Of a DNA stretch of 64,000 nt, positions 10,007 to 18,529 are shown one piece after another (the stretch's first letter is position 1; the number at the start of each line of letters is the position of its first letter). Source of the stretch: Acinetobacter sp. Marseille-Q1618 (GTDB taxonomy: Bacteria; Pseudomonadota; Gammaproteobacteria; Pseudomonadales; Moraxellaceae). Below the pieces are notes generated by a model. It was not told where the DNA came from and made no database searches. It was given only the letters and a program-made list of their open reading frames with translations. A program made the position numbers and the translations under genes. The DNA lies in the NCBI RefSeq assembly GCF_902809855.1, contig NZ_CADDWJ010000001.1:682001-746000 (forward strand), read 5' to 3'.

Positions 10007-11056
10007 ATGAGTACAGAAAATACTGTTCCAAATACTTCACAGAATAATTTGCAGATCGAGCAACAAGGTGCTTTGGGCATCATCAGTTTAGATCGAGTTG
10101 CCAGTTTAAATGCACTGTCTTTGGACATGATTCATGGTATCCAACTGCAACTCGAAACGTGGCAAAATAATGATGCGATTCAAGCAGTTTTGATCAGGTC
10201 GAATAGTCCAAAAGCATTTTGTGCAGGTGGGGATATTCGCTATCTCTATGATAGTTATAAAAATGGCAATGAAGATTACAAGGCATATTTTCAGTCTGAG
10301 TATGACATGTTGAATGCCATCCGTGCATATTTAAAACCTGTGATCGTCTTTTTAGATGGTTATGTTCTCGGTGGTGGTTTTGGTTTGGCACAAGCATGTC
10401 ACATTATTGTCAGCAGTGAAAAGTCACGTTTTGCTATGCCTGAAACAGCGATTGGTTTCTTCCCAGATGTTGCGGCAACGCATTTCCTATCACGTTTAGA
10501 TGATATAGGCGTGTATATGGCGACCACAGGTGATCAAATCAGTAGCAGTGACGCACTGTATTTAGACTTGATCGATTATCACGTACCAAGTGAAAAACTT
10601 GCCGAGTTGCAAACAGTACTGAGCCAACTAAATCCTTTGAATAAAGAGCAAATACAACAGGCGATTGCGCAATTTATTACGCATCCTGAACAGAGTCAAC
10701 TGAGTTTAGTTTCTGAAAATATTCGTAAACATTTCGGCTTTGAAAGTTTAGAAGAAATTGAAAATAGTCTTGAAAATGAACAAGATGAAAAGTATCAGGA
10801 ATGGGCAAGCAAAATTCTTGCTACTTTACAACAACGCTCGCTTACTGCCAAACAAGCCAGTTTAAAACTGCAACATATTGGACGTGGTTTGTCCTTACAA
10901 CAATGTATGCAAATCGAGCGTGATTTACAGGATGTTTGGTTTGAACATGGTGACATCGTGGAAGGCGTGCGTGCGCTGATTGTAGATAAAGACAAACAAC
11001 CGAAATGGCAACAATCAAGCCCAGTTTTAGATAAAATTCTAGCTGAATTGGGTTAA
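10007..11056 (+). CDS. 3-hydroxyisobutyryl-CoA hydrolase
   Basis: A crotonase-fold protein of about 349 residues, longer than the hydratase and typical of HIBYL-CoA hydrolases. FCAGGDIRYLYD and YVLGGGFGLAQACH form the oxyanion hole, and PETAIGFFPDVAATHFLSRL is the hydrolase-type active-site segment. The reaction releases free 3-hydroxyisobutyrate for MmsB. Two adjacent ATG codons occur at 10004 and 10007. The strong AAGGAGG at 9995-10001 is 5 bases from the second and only 2 from the first, so 10007 is preferred. It is the last gene of the operon and is followed by a terminator. Confidence 0.9.
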   Translation: MSTENTVPNTSQNNLQIEQQGALGIISLDRVASLNALSLDMIHGIQLQLETWQNNDAIQAVLIRSNSPKAFCAGGDIRYLYDSYKNGNEDYKAYFQSEYDMLNAIRAYLKPVIVFLDGYVLGGGFGLAQACHIIVSSEKSRFAMPETAIGFFPDVAATHFLSRLDDIGVYMATTGDQISSSDALYLDLIDYHVPSEKLAELQTVLSQLNPLNKEQIQQAIAQFITHPEQSQLSLVSENIRKHFGFESLEEIENSLENEQDEKYQEWASKILATLQQRSLTAKQASLKLQHIGRGLSLQQCMQIERDLQDVWFEHGDIVEGVRALIVDKDKQPKWQQSSPVLDKILAELG

Positions 11057-11073
11057 TAATCTTGAAAATAACA

Positions 11074-11099
11074 ACCGAGTTCAGGCAACTCGGTTTTTT
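11074..11099 (+). terminator. Rho-independent terminator of the valine/isobutyrate operon
   Basis: An 8-bp perfect stem, ACCGAGTT (11074-11081) with AACTCGGT (11087-11094), has a 5-base loop and is followed by a run of T. It lies 18 bp after the hydrolase stop and just before the convergent carboxypeptidase gene. Confidence 0.85.
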
Positions 11100-11108
11100 A
11101 TCTACGAA

Positions 11109-12149
11109 TTACAATTTTTCTTGAAAAATCGAGCAATAATCAGAATCTTGTGGACAAGCAATATGTGCTTTTTCACCCAAAATAAACGGTTTATTGACTT
11201 TTCCATGTCCAAAATAAGGATAATAATACACAGGAATATGACTTTGTTCTGCAAAAGTACGAATCACCTCTTTATAAATTAAACGCTCACCATCATTGGT
11301 TTTACTTGGATAAAACTGCCCAAAAACAATAGCTTTGGGTTTAAAATCCTTCTTAAATAATATTTGATGTAATAAACGATCAAGCTGTTTATAAGTCACG
11401 CTGATATCTTCCAATAATAAAATTTGGTTGTCCCAAGAGCGTTCGTATTTAGTCGAAAATAAAGTTTGTACTAAAGTTAAATTACCACCTGTTAAAGTAC
11501 CTTCGTAGAAATGCTGTTTGGCTGTACTATTTAAAGGTAAAAGACCTTGATAATGTACGCCATTTTGGATGGTTGTAAAAATTTCATTGACTACATCATT
11601 TTGATTTTCATCATGATTAATGAGATTACTTTTTAAAGTCGGGGACTCTAAAGATGCTGCTGTTGTATTTGGTACATTCATAATTTTACCCGTTGCTGCG
11701 GTTGTCCCATGAATACTTTTCCAACCAATTTCATTATTGATAAAATAATGAATCGCAGTAACATCACTAAAACCAATTAAAATTTTTGGTGTGCTTTGCT
11801 TGATTGGTGCAATCTCAGCGTGAAGCTTTGGCAATAAATTTAATGCACCCGAACCACCACGCACAAACCAAAGATATTTCACTTGATCATTCTTTAAAGC
11901 ATGAATCAAATTTTTGGCACGTTCATGGTCAGTATTGACATAACCAAAGTCTGAGAGTTGTTGATTTAAATATTGGGTACTGACGTTAAACCCTTTATTT
12001 TGAAATGCTTGAGTGATTTTTGGAATATAGCTCTCATCATATGCAGATGAACTAGAAATAAGATAAATGGTGTCTTTGGCATGGGATGAAGAAATTGAAA
12101 AATAGAGTGAAATTGCCAGTGTTGATATAAATTTCAAACTTATTTTCAT
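11109..12149 (-). CDS. Exported LD-carboxypeptidase-like protein (peptidase family S66)
   Basis: 346 residues. The N-terminus is a signal peptide (cleavage probably near residues 23-25, SSHAKD), unlike the usual cytoplasmic muramoyltetrapeptide carboxypeptidase LdcA. The S66 features are present: FVRGGSGALNLLP, then the nucleophile Ser128 in GFSDVTAIH, Glu247 in LLLEDIS, and His315 in YFGHGK, matching the Ser-Glu-His triad. The family removes the terminal D-Ala from tetrapeptides of murein. The export signal suggests it acts on sacculus or periplasmic muropeptides; this is inference. It stands alone, convergent to the valine operon. Confidence 0.8.
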   Translation of the reverse strand: MKISLKFISTLAISLYFSISSSHAKDTIYLISSSSAYDESYIPKITQAFQNKGFNVSTQYLNQQLSDFGYVNTDHERAKNLIHALKNDQVKYLWFVRGGSGALNLLPKLHAEIAPIKQSTPKILIGFSDVTAIHYFINNEIGWKSIHGTTAATGKIMNVPNTTAASLESPTLKSNLINHDENQNDVVNEIFTTIQNGVHYQGLLPLNSTAKQHFYEGTLTGGNLTLVQTLFSTKYERSWDNQILLLEDISVTYKQLDRLLHQILFKKDFKPKAIVFGQFYPSKTNDGERLIYKEVIRTFAEQSHIPVYYYPYFGHGKVNKPFILGEKAHIACPQDSDYCSIFQEKL

Positions 12150-12347
12150 TGCAACGCATACCTAATTTTAAAAATATAATTGTAGGAAAGTTATTAACAA
12201 AGACCTAGCGTTATTGCAGAATCTAAACAAATTCATTGAGTTAAAAGCATTACACTCATTTAATTTTATGATAAAAACATTTACTAAAAAATAAGCCTTT
12301 AATTTATAAAGACTTATTTCTAGTAAATCGCACATTTAAGTAAAAGC

Positions 12348-12785
12348 TTAAGGCACTCTGTGCCATGTTTGTGAGCGACCAAGTGCAGATACGCCAATAA
12401 AACCACGACCTTTTAAAACTTGACCATTTTCCGATAAATTGGCATTAAATTTATAGGTTTTACCTGTTTGTGGATCAGTAATATGACCGCCCGTATATTT
12501 ATTATGCCCAACGCTTTTTAAATTAGAAATAATATTTGCACCAATTAAAGGCTTGTTTTGATATTTACCCACACATTTTGTACATTTTTGTGCTTGGTTT
12601 GTTTCAAAAACTTTTTGAATATTTGCAGATAATGTTCCGTTACTATTTTCAGTAAATTTTACAATCGACATAGGTTTTTGAGTTTTATCATCAATGGTTT
12701 TCCATGATGTGCCATTCAAAGGATCGCTGGCATAACTTTGTACAGAAACCAATAATACAGTTAATACACCAAGATATTTTATCAT
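12348..12785 (-). CDS. DUF2147 family exported protein
   Basis: About 145 residues from the ATG at 12785 (MIKYLGVLTVLLV); the longer frame from 12821 adds 12 residues that spoil the signal peptide. After a signal sequence ending near SYASDP, the protein has the DUF2147 pattern: GTSWKTIDDKTQKP, a CTKC pair (CxxC), GGHITDPQTGKTYKFNANL and a C-terminal LGRSQTWHRV. DUF2147 members are small periplasmic or outer-membrane-associated beta-rich proteins of unknown function. No operon partner is present. Confidence 0.78.
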   Translation of the reverse strand: MIKYLGVLTVLLVSVQSYASDPLNGTSWKTIDDKTQKPMSIVKFTENSNGTLSANIQKVFETNQAQKCTKCVGKYQNKPLIGANIISNLKSVGHNKYTGGHITDPQTGKTYKFNANLSENGQVLKGRGFIGVSALGRSQTWHRVP

Positions 12786-13232
12786 GCTAAGCCTCATTAA
12801 TATGATCTCTATCATAGTCAATCATACACAGTAAAAAATTAGTTTAACACTCTCACAGACTTATCCAATATGGACTGGAATTTGGCATAAAAAATGAAGA
12901 CTTTGTGTTGTTTTTATTCATTTAAACTTTTTTGTTTTTATATCTAACTTAATGGTGCTTAGATTATAATTAAATAAAATGATTAAATTTAATTTATTGA
13001 AAATATGTAAATAAATCAATATTTTTTAACTTTATTAATTTATAAATGATCATTTAAATGAACGAAGTAAACAATAAAATCGAGTCACTTATTATTAATA
13101 TGGGAAAAATTGAATCAAAATGCTGATTATTTAATCAAAAATAAATGAATTTTTATATTTAAATTCAGTTATTATTCAAGTGGAGTAAATGTAAATGGAT
13201 TGATTTATTCAAATGCAATACAAGGGAATGTT
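12786..13232. other. AT-rich intergenic region between divergent genes
   Basis: About 450 bp of very AT-rich DNA separates the DUF2147 gene (minus) from the LysR gene (plus). It has runs of A and T and no open frame with a ribosome-binding site. It must contain both promoters, but I could not single out convincing -35/-10 pairs or an operator. Confidence 0.6.
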
Positions 13233-14147
13233 ATGGAGCTTAGACATTTAAAATATTTTGTTGCGGTGGTTGAACAGCAAAGTTTTACCAAAGCAGCGGA
13301 GAAATTATTTATTGCACAGCCACCACTCAGTCGACAAATACAAAATTTAGAATATGAATTAGGGATTCAACTTTTTGAAAGAGGAAGTCGTCCTTTAGTT
13401 ACTACTGAAGCAGGGCATTTTTTCTATCAGCATGCTTTACATTTACTCAGTCAAGCAGATGAATTAAAACTGATGACCAGACGAATTGGTGTGATTGATC
13501 GAACCATTACTTTGAGTTTTGTGGGATCATTATTATTTGGTTATTTATCGAAAATCATTTTTTTATTTAAACAACGAAATGAACATTTAAAAATCGAATT
13601 GGTGGAAATGTCTTCGGTCGAGCAAATTCAAGCTTTGAAAGATGGACGAATTGATATCGGTTTTGGTCGTGTAGACATTCCAGACCCAGCCATTAAAAGA
13701 ATACATTTAAGGGAAGAGCCTTTAGTCATCGCTATCCATGCAGGACATCCTTTAGCACACTTTAAGGAAGGAATATTCCTCAAAGATTTAGTGGAAGAAG
13801 ATTTAATTTTTTATCCTAAAAATGATCAAATCAATTTTTCCACCCAAGTGCATGAATTATTTTCACAACAAGGTTTAACGCCTCAACATGTTCGCTATGT
13901 TCGTGAAATGGCATTGGCTTGTGGTTTTGCTGCGGCAGGCGATGGCATTGTAATTGTACCGAAAAGCGCTGAAAATATTCATTTAACAAATTTGAAATTC
14001 ATCCCAATCTTAGATGAAAATGCTTTAAGTCACGTGGTTATGGCAGTTCGTGATATCGAATGTACGGATGATATTCAAGCATTTTTTGATTGTATTTATC
14101 AAGTTTATGATCTTGAAGGGATTGCTTATCAGCGTTTAGATGTATAG
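13233..14147 (+). CDS. LysR-family regulator, CatM/BenM-like
   Basis: 304 residues from the ATG at 13233 (MELRHLKYFVAVVEQQSF); the 11 residues of the longer frame upstream are not family-like. The helix-turn-helix segment SFTKAAEKLFIAQPPLSRQI and the later FVGSLLFGYLSKI, GRIDIGFGR and ACGFAAAGDGIVIVPKS closely follow what I remember of Acinetobacter CatM and BenM. Those proteins respond to cis,cis-muconate or benzoate. The gene is next to an AraC gene and the anthranilate dioxygenase cluster, whose product catechol leads to muconate, so a role in aromatic catabolism is plausible. No catechol genes are in the window. Confidence 0.82.
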   Translation: MELRHLKYFVAVVEQQSFTKAAEKLFIAQPPLSRQIQNLEYELGIQLFERGSRPLVTTEAGHFFYQHALHLLSQADELKLMTRRIGVIDRTITLSFVGSLLFGYLSKIIFLFKQRNEHLKIELVEMSSVEQIQALKDGRIDIGFGRVDIPDPAIKRIHLREEPLVIAIHAGHPLAHFKEGIFLKDLVEEDLIFYPKNDQINFSTQVHELFSQQGLTPQHVRYVREMALACGFAAAGDGIVIVPKSAENIHLTNLKFIPILDENALSHVVMAVRDIECTDDIQAFFDCIYQVYDLEGIAYQRLDV

Positions 14148-14398
14148 CTCTGATGTTGTATTACGCCGATTTCCAAAATATTGATTTACTCTATAAATAT
14201 ACCTTTTAAGTATGGTTTTATGACTTAAATATGCTTAACAATTATTATTTTTTAAGTTTTAATAAAGTAGACTATTTCTATCGGAAATTAAATTTTTAAC
14301 ATAACAAGATCAGCCAAAATGATGTTTTAAGCTATTTAAATGGATAAAAATTTTAAATAGTACATGGACGAGATAAACCTCAGCGAGGTGCAGGGAAA

Positions 14399-15388
14399 AT
14401 GCAGTCATTTAGCCAACATACGGATTTAAAACATAATACTAAGCAAGCAGATTTTGCTCAAAACTTGATGTCGAGTATTTGTGGTGATCATCGTTTAGAA
14501 ACGACGTATCGAGATACTTTGGATTTTCAATATGATGGTTTACGTTTGCCTAAAAAACAGATGACCATTGGTTGTATTCAATATGGTGCCAATGTTGCGA
14601 TTAATATTGCAAACTTAAAAGCATATAGTATCAGTTTACCGATACATGGTCGTCAATCTTTAGCGATTCGCGGTGAACAATATCAATCAGATCAGCAGAG
14701 TGGATTGATCGTATCGAATAATGATTTTCAGGATTTATTTATTGATAAAGACTGTAAAAAATTTCAGGTGGTAATCCCTGAAAAGAGTATGCAATCGGTA
14801 CTTGCAGATTTATTAAATCGCCCAATTAATGACAGTATTATTTTTAATCCAAGAATGGATTTGAATCACGATCAAATGATCGCAGCTTGGTGGTCAAATA
14901 TTCAAAACTTTATGTTGGTTAAATCGCAATATATTGGATTTTATGGTTTACAAATGTTTTCTGAGGACTATGAAAACTTCCTAATAAAAGCACTACTCTT
15001 GTCCCAAGAAAATAATTTTTCGGCTGCACTACGGGATATAGCTCATCAAAATGAACCGCCTCATATTCGCAAAGTAAAACAGTTTTTAATTGAGCATGCC
15101 CATGAAAATATTACTGTTGAAATGATTTTAAATATTGCGAGTGTGTCTAAAACTAAGCTATATGAACAATTTCAACATCATTATGGCACCAGTCCAATGG
15201 CTTTTTTAAAGAAGTATCGTTTACAGCAGATTTATAAAGCCTTGTCATTAACCACAACCCAAGATGTTTCTATATCTACATTGGCATATCGTTGGGGGTT
15301 TACGCATTTAAGTCGGTTTTCTCAAGAATATCGTGATGAGTTTGGTGAAAATCCGAGTGAAACTAAGGCAAAATCTATACTAAATTAA
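14399..15388 (+). CDS. antR: AraC/XylS-family regulator, probable activator of the ant genes
   Basis: 329 residues. The N-terminal 200 residues match the AraC_binding_2-type sensor domain found in XylS/AntR relatives. The C-terminus (about 225-325) has two helix-turn-helix motifs, the first around ITVEMILNIASVSKTKLYEQF and the second around VSISTLAYRWGFTHLSRFSQ, ending GENPSETK. AGGGAA lies just before the ATG. It is convergent with the antABC-transporter operon, with only 61 bp between the stops. AntR of other bacteria activates antABC in response to anthranilate, so I infer the same job; the gene name is by context. Confidence 0.72.
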   Translation: MQSFSQHTDLKHNTKQADFAQNLMSSICGDHRLETTYRDTLDFQYDGLRLPKKQMTIGCIQYGANVAINIANLKAYSISLPIHGRQSLAIRGEQYQSDQQSGLIVSNNDFQDLFIDKDCKKFQVVIPEKSMQSVLADLLNRPINDSIIFNPRMDLNHDQMIAAWWSNIQNFMLVKSQYIGFYGLQMFSEDYENFLIKALLLSQENNFSAALRDIAHQNEPPHIRKVKQFLIEHAHENITVEMILNIASVSKTKLYEQFQHHYGTSPMAFLKKYRLQQIYKALSLTTTQDVSISTLAYRWGFTHLSRFSQEYRDEFGENPSETKAKSILN

Positions 15389-15410
15389 AGTTTATTTTCT
15401 TATAAATAAG

Positions 15411-15443
15411 AACCTGTTATGCAAAAATAACAGGTTTTTTTTT
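15411..15443 (+). terminator. Terminator between antR candidate and the convergent transporter gene
   Basis: A perfect 10-bp stem, AACCTGTTAT (15411-15420) with ATAACAGGTT (15427-15436), a 6-base loop, and nine T on the plus strand. The opposite strand has a weaker U-tract, so its main role is for the AraC gene, though it may serve both. Confidence 0.88.
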
Positions 15444-15449
15444 AGGTGT

Positions 15450-16796
15450 TTATGCTAATTCACGTGAATTGATGCTGTGTTTATTCTTTGCTTTTTCGCC
15501 CATGACTTTCAAGCTGAGTGCAATGAAAGAGATTAACGTTGGAATTGCCAAGACATAGAAGATACCACTTAAGCTGAGTTCAAAAGTAAAGATCAGTGAG
15601 CCAAAGAAAGCACCTAAAATTGCCCCAACACGTCCAATACCATGCATCCATGACACGCCTACCGCACGACATGTTGACGGATAGAAGATTGCGGATAAAG
15701 GCAATAATGAAGATTGCGCACCAGCAAGTAAAGCACCAATCAAGAAAATGCTAATACCAAACAACAGAATATTTGAGCTAACAAAGCCAGTTAAAATAAA
15801 CAGCAAGAATGCTAAGAAATACGAGTACTTAATCACATTGGTTGGATTCATTTTATCCATATAATATCCCATAACAGTTGCACCGATCACGCCACCGAAT
15901 GGGAAAATTGCTGCAATTAAGCTGAATTGCTGTGTATTAAAACCTGCTGTTTTTAAAATAGTTGGCATCCAACTGGTCAAAAGATAAAACACCAATAAAC
16001 TCATGAAGCAGCATAGCCATAACATGCTTGAACCCCATAGATATTTACCCAAGACTTGCTTTACAGGGCTTTCATCTGTGTTGTTACTTTCAGTTGCGGT
16101 TAATTTAAATTGCACATTTTCAGTAAATGGATGACCTTGAATTTTTTCCAGAATAGTTTGTGCTTGTGTATTATGGTTATTTTTGACTAAATATTGCGTA
16201 GATTCTGGCAGTTTTAAAATTAAAAATATCACTAAAATTACAGGAATAATTCCACCAATAATAATAACTTTTGCCCAACCTAAATTTTCTAGCAAAAAGG
16301 CTGAAAGTACACCACCACAAGAGATACCAAGCATAAAGCCACAACCTGCCAGTCCAGTGAGAAACGCTTTACGTTTGCTTGGCATATATTCAGATACGAT
16401 GGTGCTGATGTTTGGCATCGCAGCACCCAAACCTACCCCTGTAATGAAACGATAAATCATGAGGTCATTGGTCGAGGTAGCAAAGCCACATAAGATGGTA
16501 AAAATTGCAAAAAGTAAGGTGGTGGTAACAATGACTTTTTTACGTCCAAATTTATCTGCCAGTGGTCCAGAAATGATCGCACCTATGGACATTCCTACTA
16601 AAGCTGCACTGAGTACAGGTGCTAGTTGTGGTTTACTGATGCTCCAATCATCCAATAATGAGGGTGCGACAAAGCCGATAATGCCTGTGTCTAATCCATC
16701 ACAGAAAAAGACCAAAAATCCAAGCAAAAATACGAGCCACTGTAATGGCGAGAGTTTGTCACGATCTATGACGGTATTAACATCGATTGTTTGCAT
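15450..16796 (-). CDS. MFS transporter, aromatic acid:H+ symporter (AAHS) family
   Basis: 448 residues from the ATG at 16796 (MQTIDVNTVIDRDKLSPLQW), preceded by AAGGGA; the longer frame to 16865 adds 23 atypical residues. It has twelve hydrophobic segments. The MFS signature GPLADKFGRKKV lies between segments 2 and 3, and DGLDTGIIGFVAPSLL is in segment 1, where the AAHS family (PcaK, BenK) has its substrate-related acidic residues. It is the last gene of antA-antB-antC-transporter, so anthranilate or a similar benzoate is the likely cargo. A 193-bp gap to antC leaves room for a separate promoter. Confidence 0.85.
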   Translation of the reverse strand: MQTIDVNTVIDRDKLSPLQWLVFLLGFLVFFCDGLDTGIIGFVAPSLLDDWSISKPQLAPVLSAALVGMSIGAIISGPLADKFGRKKVIVTTTLLFAIFTILCGFATSTNDLMIYRFITGVGLGAAMPNISTIVSEYMPSKRKAFLTGLAGCGFMLGISCGGVLSAFLLENLGWAKVIIIGGIIPVILVIFLILKLPESTQYLVKNNHNTQAQTILEKIQGHPFTENVQFKLTATESNNTDESPVKQVLGKYLWGSSMLWLCCFMSLLVFYLLTSWMPTILKTAGFNTQQFSLIAAIFPFGGVIGATVMGYYMDKMNPTNVIKYSYFLAFLLFILTGFVSSNILLFGISIFLIGALLAGAQSSLLPLSAIFYPSTCRAVGVSWMHGIGRVGAILGAFFGSLIFTFELSLSGIFYVLAIPTLISFIALSLKVMGEKAKNKHSINSRELA

Positions 16797-16989
16797 AATT
16801 ATTCCCTTAATAATTGAAAATCGATTGTGTTGAGTGACTATGTTTGATGTTGCAAAAATATCCATACTATTGAGCGTGTTTTAGTAAAATTTCCATTTAT
16901 TTAACTAAAATATATCTTTAAATATTTTCAAAAAGCGTTTGAGATTTCCTTCTTTGCAAAGCAGAAAATCTCATGAACATTGAAAGTTT

Positions 16990-18024
16990 TTAAGCTTTAT
17001 TAACAGTATTACTCGATAAAAACTTTTCGCTATAAATCTTAAAGTTCGTTAAAGCTGTTGTGTCTAACCACGTTTTTACTGCTTCAATCATCGGCGGTGG
17101 ACCACATAAATACATATCAAAGGCATTTTCAGCCAGTTGATCTTTATTTAAATGTTCGTGGATAAATCCAGTTTTTCCAGACCATGTTTCAGTCGCTTGG
17201 GTAACGATTGGGTGATAATTAAAATTGGCTATTTTCTGGGAATAAGCTTGTAAACGTTGTTGTTCACACAAATCAGCTTCTTTATTTACTCCATAATAAA
17301 GTTCGATTTTGGGTGGGTTAGGTTGCTCAGCAAAGTTGTCCAACATACCTAAAAATGCCGAAAGTCCTGTTCCACCTGCGATAAATACCAACGGTTTTTC
17401 AACTTCACGTAAATAGAAGCTACCTAATGGTGCTTCCATCACAATGCTTTGTCCGGCTTGGCAACGATCACGTAAGTAGTTACTCATCACACCATCAGGC
17501 AATAATCGAATTAAAAATTGCAGTTGATTATTTGCATTTGGACGATTGGCAAACGAATAAGAGCGCCATTCATCGGTATCTGGAATTTGCAAACGTGCAT
17601 ATTGTCCAGGTAAATACTGTAATTGCTGTGTATGACTGCTTGCATCTACGTGTAAAATTGCTGTGGTTTCAGATACGAGTTCAACTTGAGTGATCGTTGC
17701 AGCAATTTTTAAAGTATCGCCTGCATTACAAATATTTGAATCATGATCAAAGAAGAAAGCGGCATCTGATTGGACACGCGTTTGACAGGCTAACATTTTA
17801 CGTTCAGCCAAATCACGTGTGCTGAGTGCTTCTTCATCGACATATTCTTGTTCATAAATACCAGTTTCGCATTGTCCCTGACAAGTTCCACACACACCTT
17901 CACGGCAGTCAAGTGGTAAGTTAATGCCTTGACGAATCGCAGCATCAAGCAATAATTCATCGTTATTCACAGAGATAAAAAAGGTTTTACCATCTGCAAA
18001 ATTTAGTGCGACAGAATGTCCCAT
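16990..18024 (-). CDS. antC: Anthranilate 1,2-dioxygenase, electron-transfer component
   Basis: 344 residues. The N-terminal plant-type [2Fe-2S] ferredoxin has Cys40, Cys45, Cys48 and Cys80 (REGVCGTCQGQC and MLACQTR). The FAD-binding domain has RSYSFANRP, and the NAD-binding domain has VFIAGGTGLSAFLGML and ends near YLCGPPPMIEAV. It transfers electrons from NADH to the terminal oxygenase AntAB. It lies 11 bp downstream of antB. BenC of benzoate dioxygenase has the same architecture; assignment to anthranilate rests on the AntA sequence. Confidence 0.88.
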   Translation of the reverse strand: MGHSVALNFADGKTFFISVNNDELLLDAAIRQGINLPLDCREGVCGTCQGQCETGIYEQEYVDEEALSTRDLAERKMLACQTRVQSDAAFFFDHDSNICNAGDTLKIAATITQVELVSETTAILHVDASSHTQQLQYLPGQYARLQIPDTDEWRSYSFANRPNANNQLQFLIRLLPDGVMSNYLRDRCQAGQSIVMEAPLGSFYLREVEKPLVFIAGGTGLSAFLGMLDNFAEQPNPPKIELYYGVNKEADLCEQQRLQAYSQKIANFNYHPIVTQATETWSGKTGFIHEHLNKDQLAENAFDMYLCGPPPMIEAVKTWLDTTALTNFKIYSEKFLSSNTVNKA

Positions 18025-18035
18025 TTTAAAACTCC

Positions 18036-18527
18036 TTAAACATGATAGAAGTCTAAAACAGAATCAATTTTGTCATTCAGCAACACAGTATGTTGTTTGC
18101 GAATGCGGAAACTGTCTTCAGTTTGACGCAAAGTATAAGTGGCATGACCATAGAAACAGCCTTCCAAACCTTGACGATTATATAAGGTTTGCCAAACCAC
18201 TTTAGCTTCGATCAAACCATCAGCCAATTCTTTAACACGAACATTGCTAATAAAATGTGCGGTGCGTGGCAGCGGTGTTGCAGATGCTGCCTTGCCAGTT
18301 TCGATACGGAAGACACGATCTTCTAAGCCTGTACGGTCTTCATAATAAATATAAGACATGCCTTGATTTGGATCCGTCACATAAGTATGGTCATCGATCC
18401 ATTGGGGAATGTGATATTCACTGTCTTCATCGTACAGTTCTAAATAGTCATTCCATTGATAATTGTCGCAATATTCAGATTTTTGGTTTAAAAACTGAGT
18501 CACGGCAAAGGTTAATTGCATGTTCAT
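18036..18527 (-). CDS. antB: Anthranilate 1,2-dioxygenase small (beta) subunit
   Basis: 163 residues, the length I recall for Acinetobacter AntB. The ring-hydroxylating beta-subunit fold is indicated by YDEDSEYHIPQW, the DRVFRIETGKA segment, RTAHFISNVRV and the final RIRKQHTVLLNDKIDSVLDFYHV region. The subunit is structural, forming an alpha3-beta3 hexamer with AntA. Its ATG at 18527 begins 2 bp after the antA stop, so translation is coupled; a second Met two codons in is an alternative start. Confidence 0.88.
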   Translation of the reverse strand: MNMQLTFAVTQFLNQKSEYCDNYQWNDYLELYDEDSEYHIPQWIDDHTYVTDPNQGMSYIYYEDRTGLEDRVFRIETGKAASATPLPRTAHFISNVRVKELADGLIEAKVVWQTLYNRQGLEGCFYGHATYTLRQTEDSFRIRKQHTVLLNDKIDSVLDFYHV

Positions 18528-18529
18528 AC

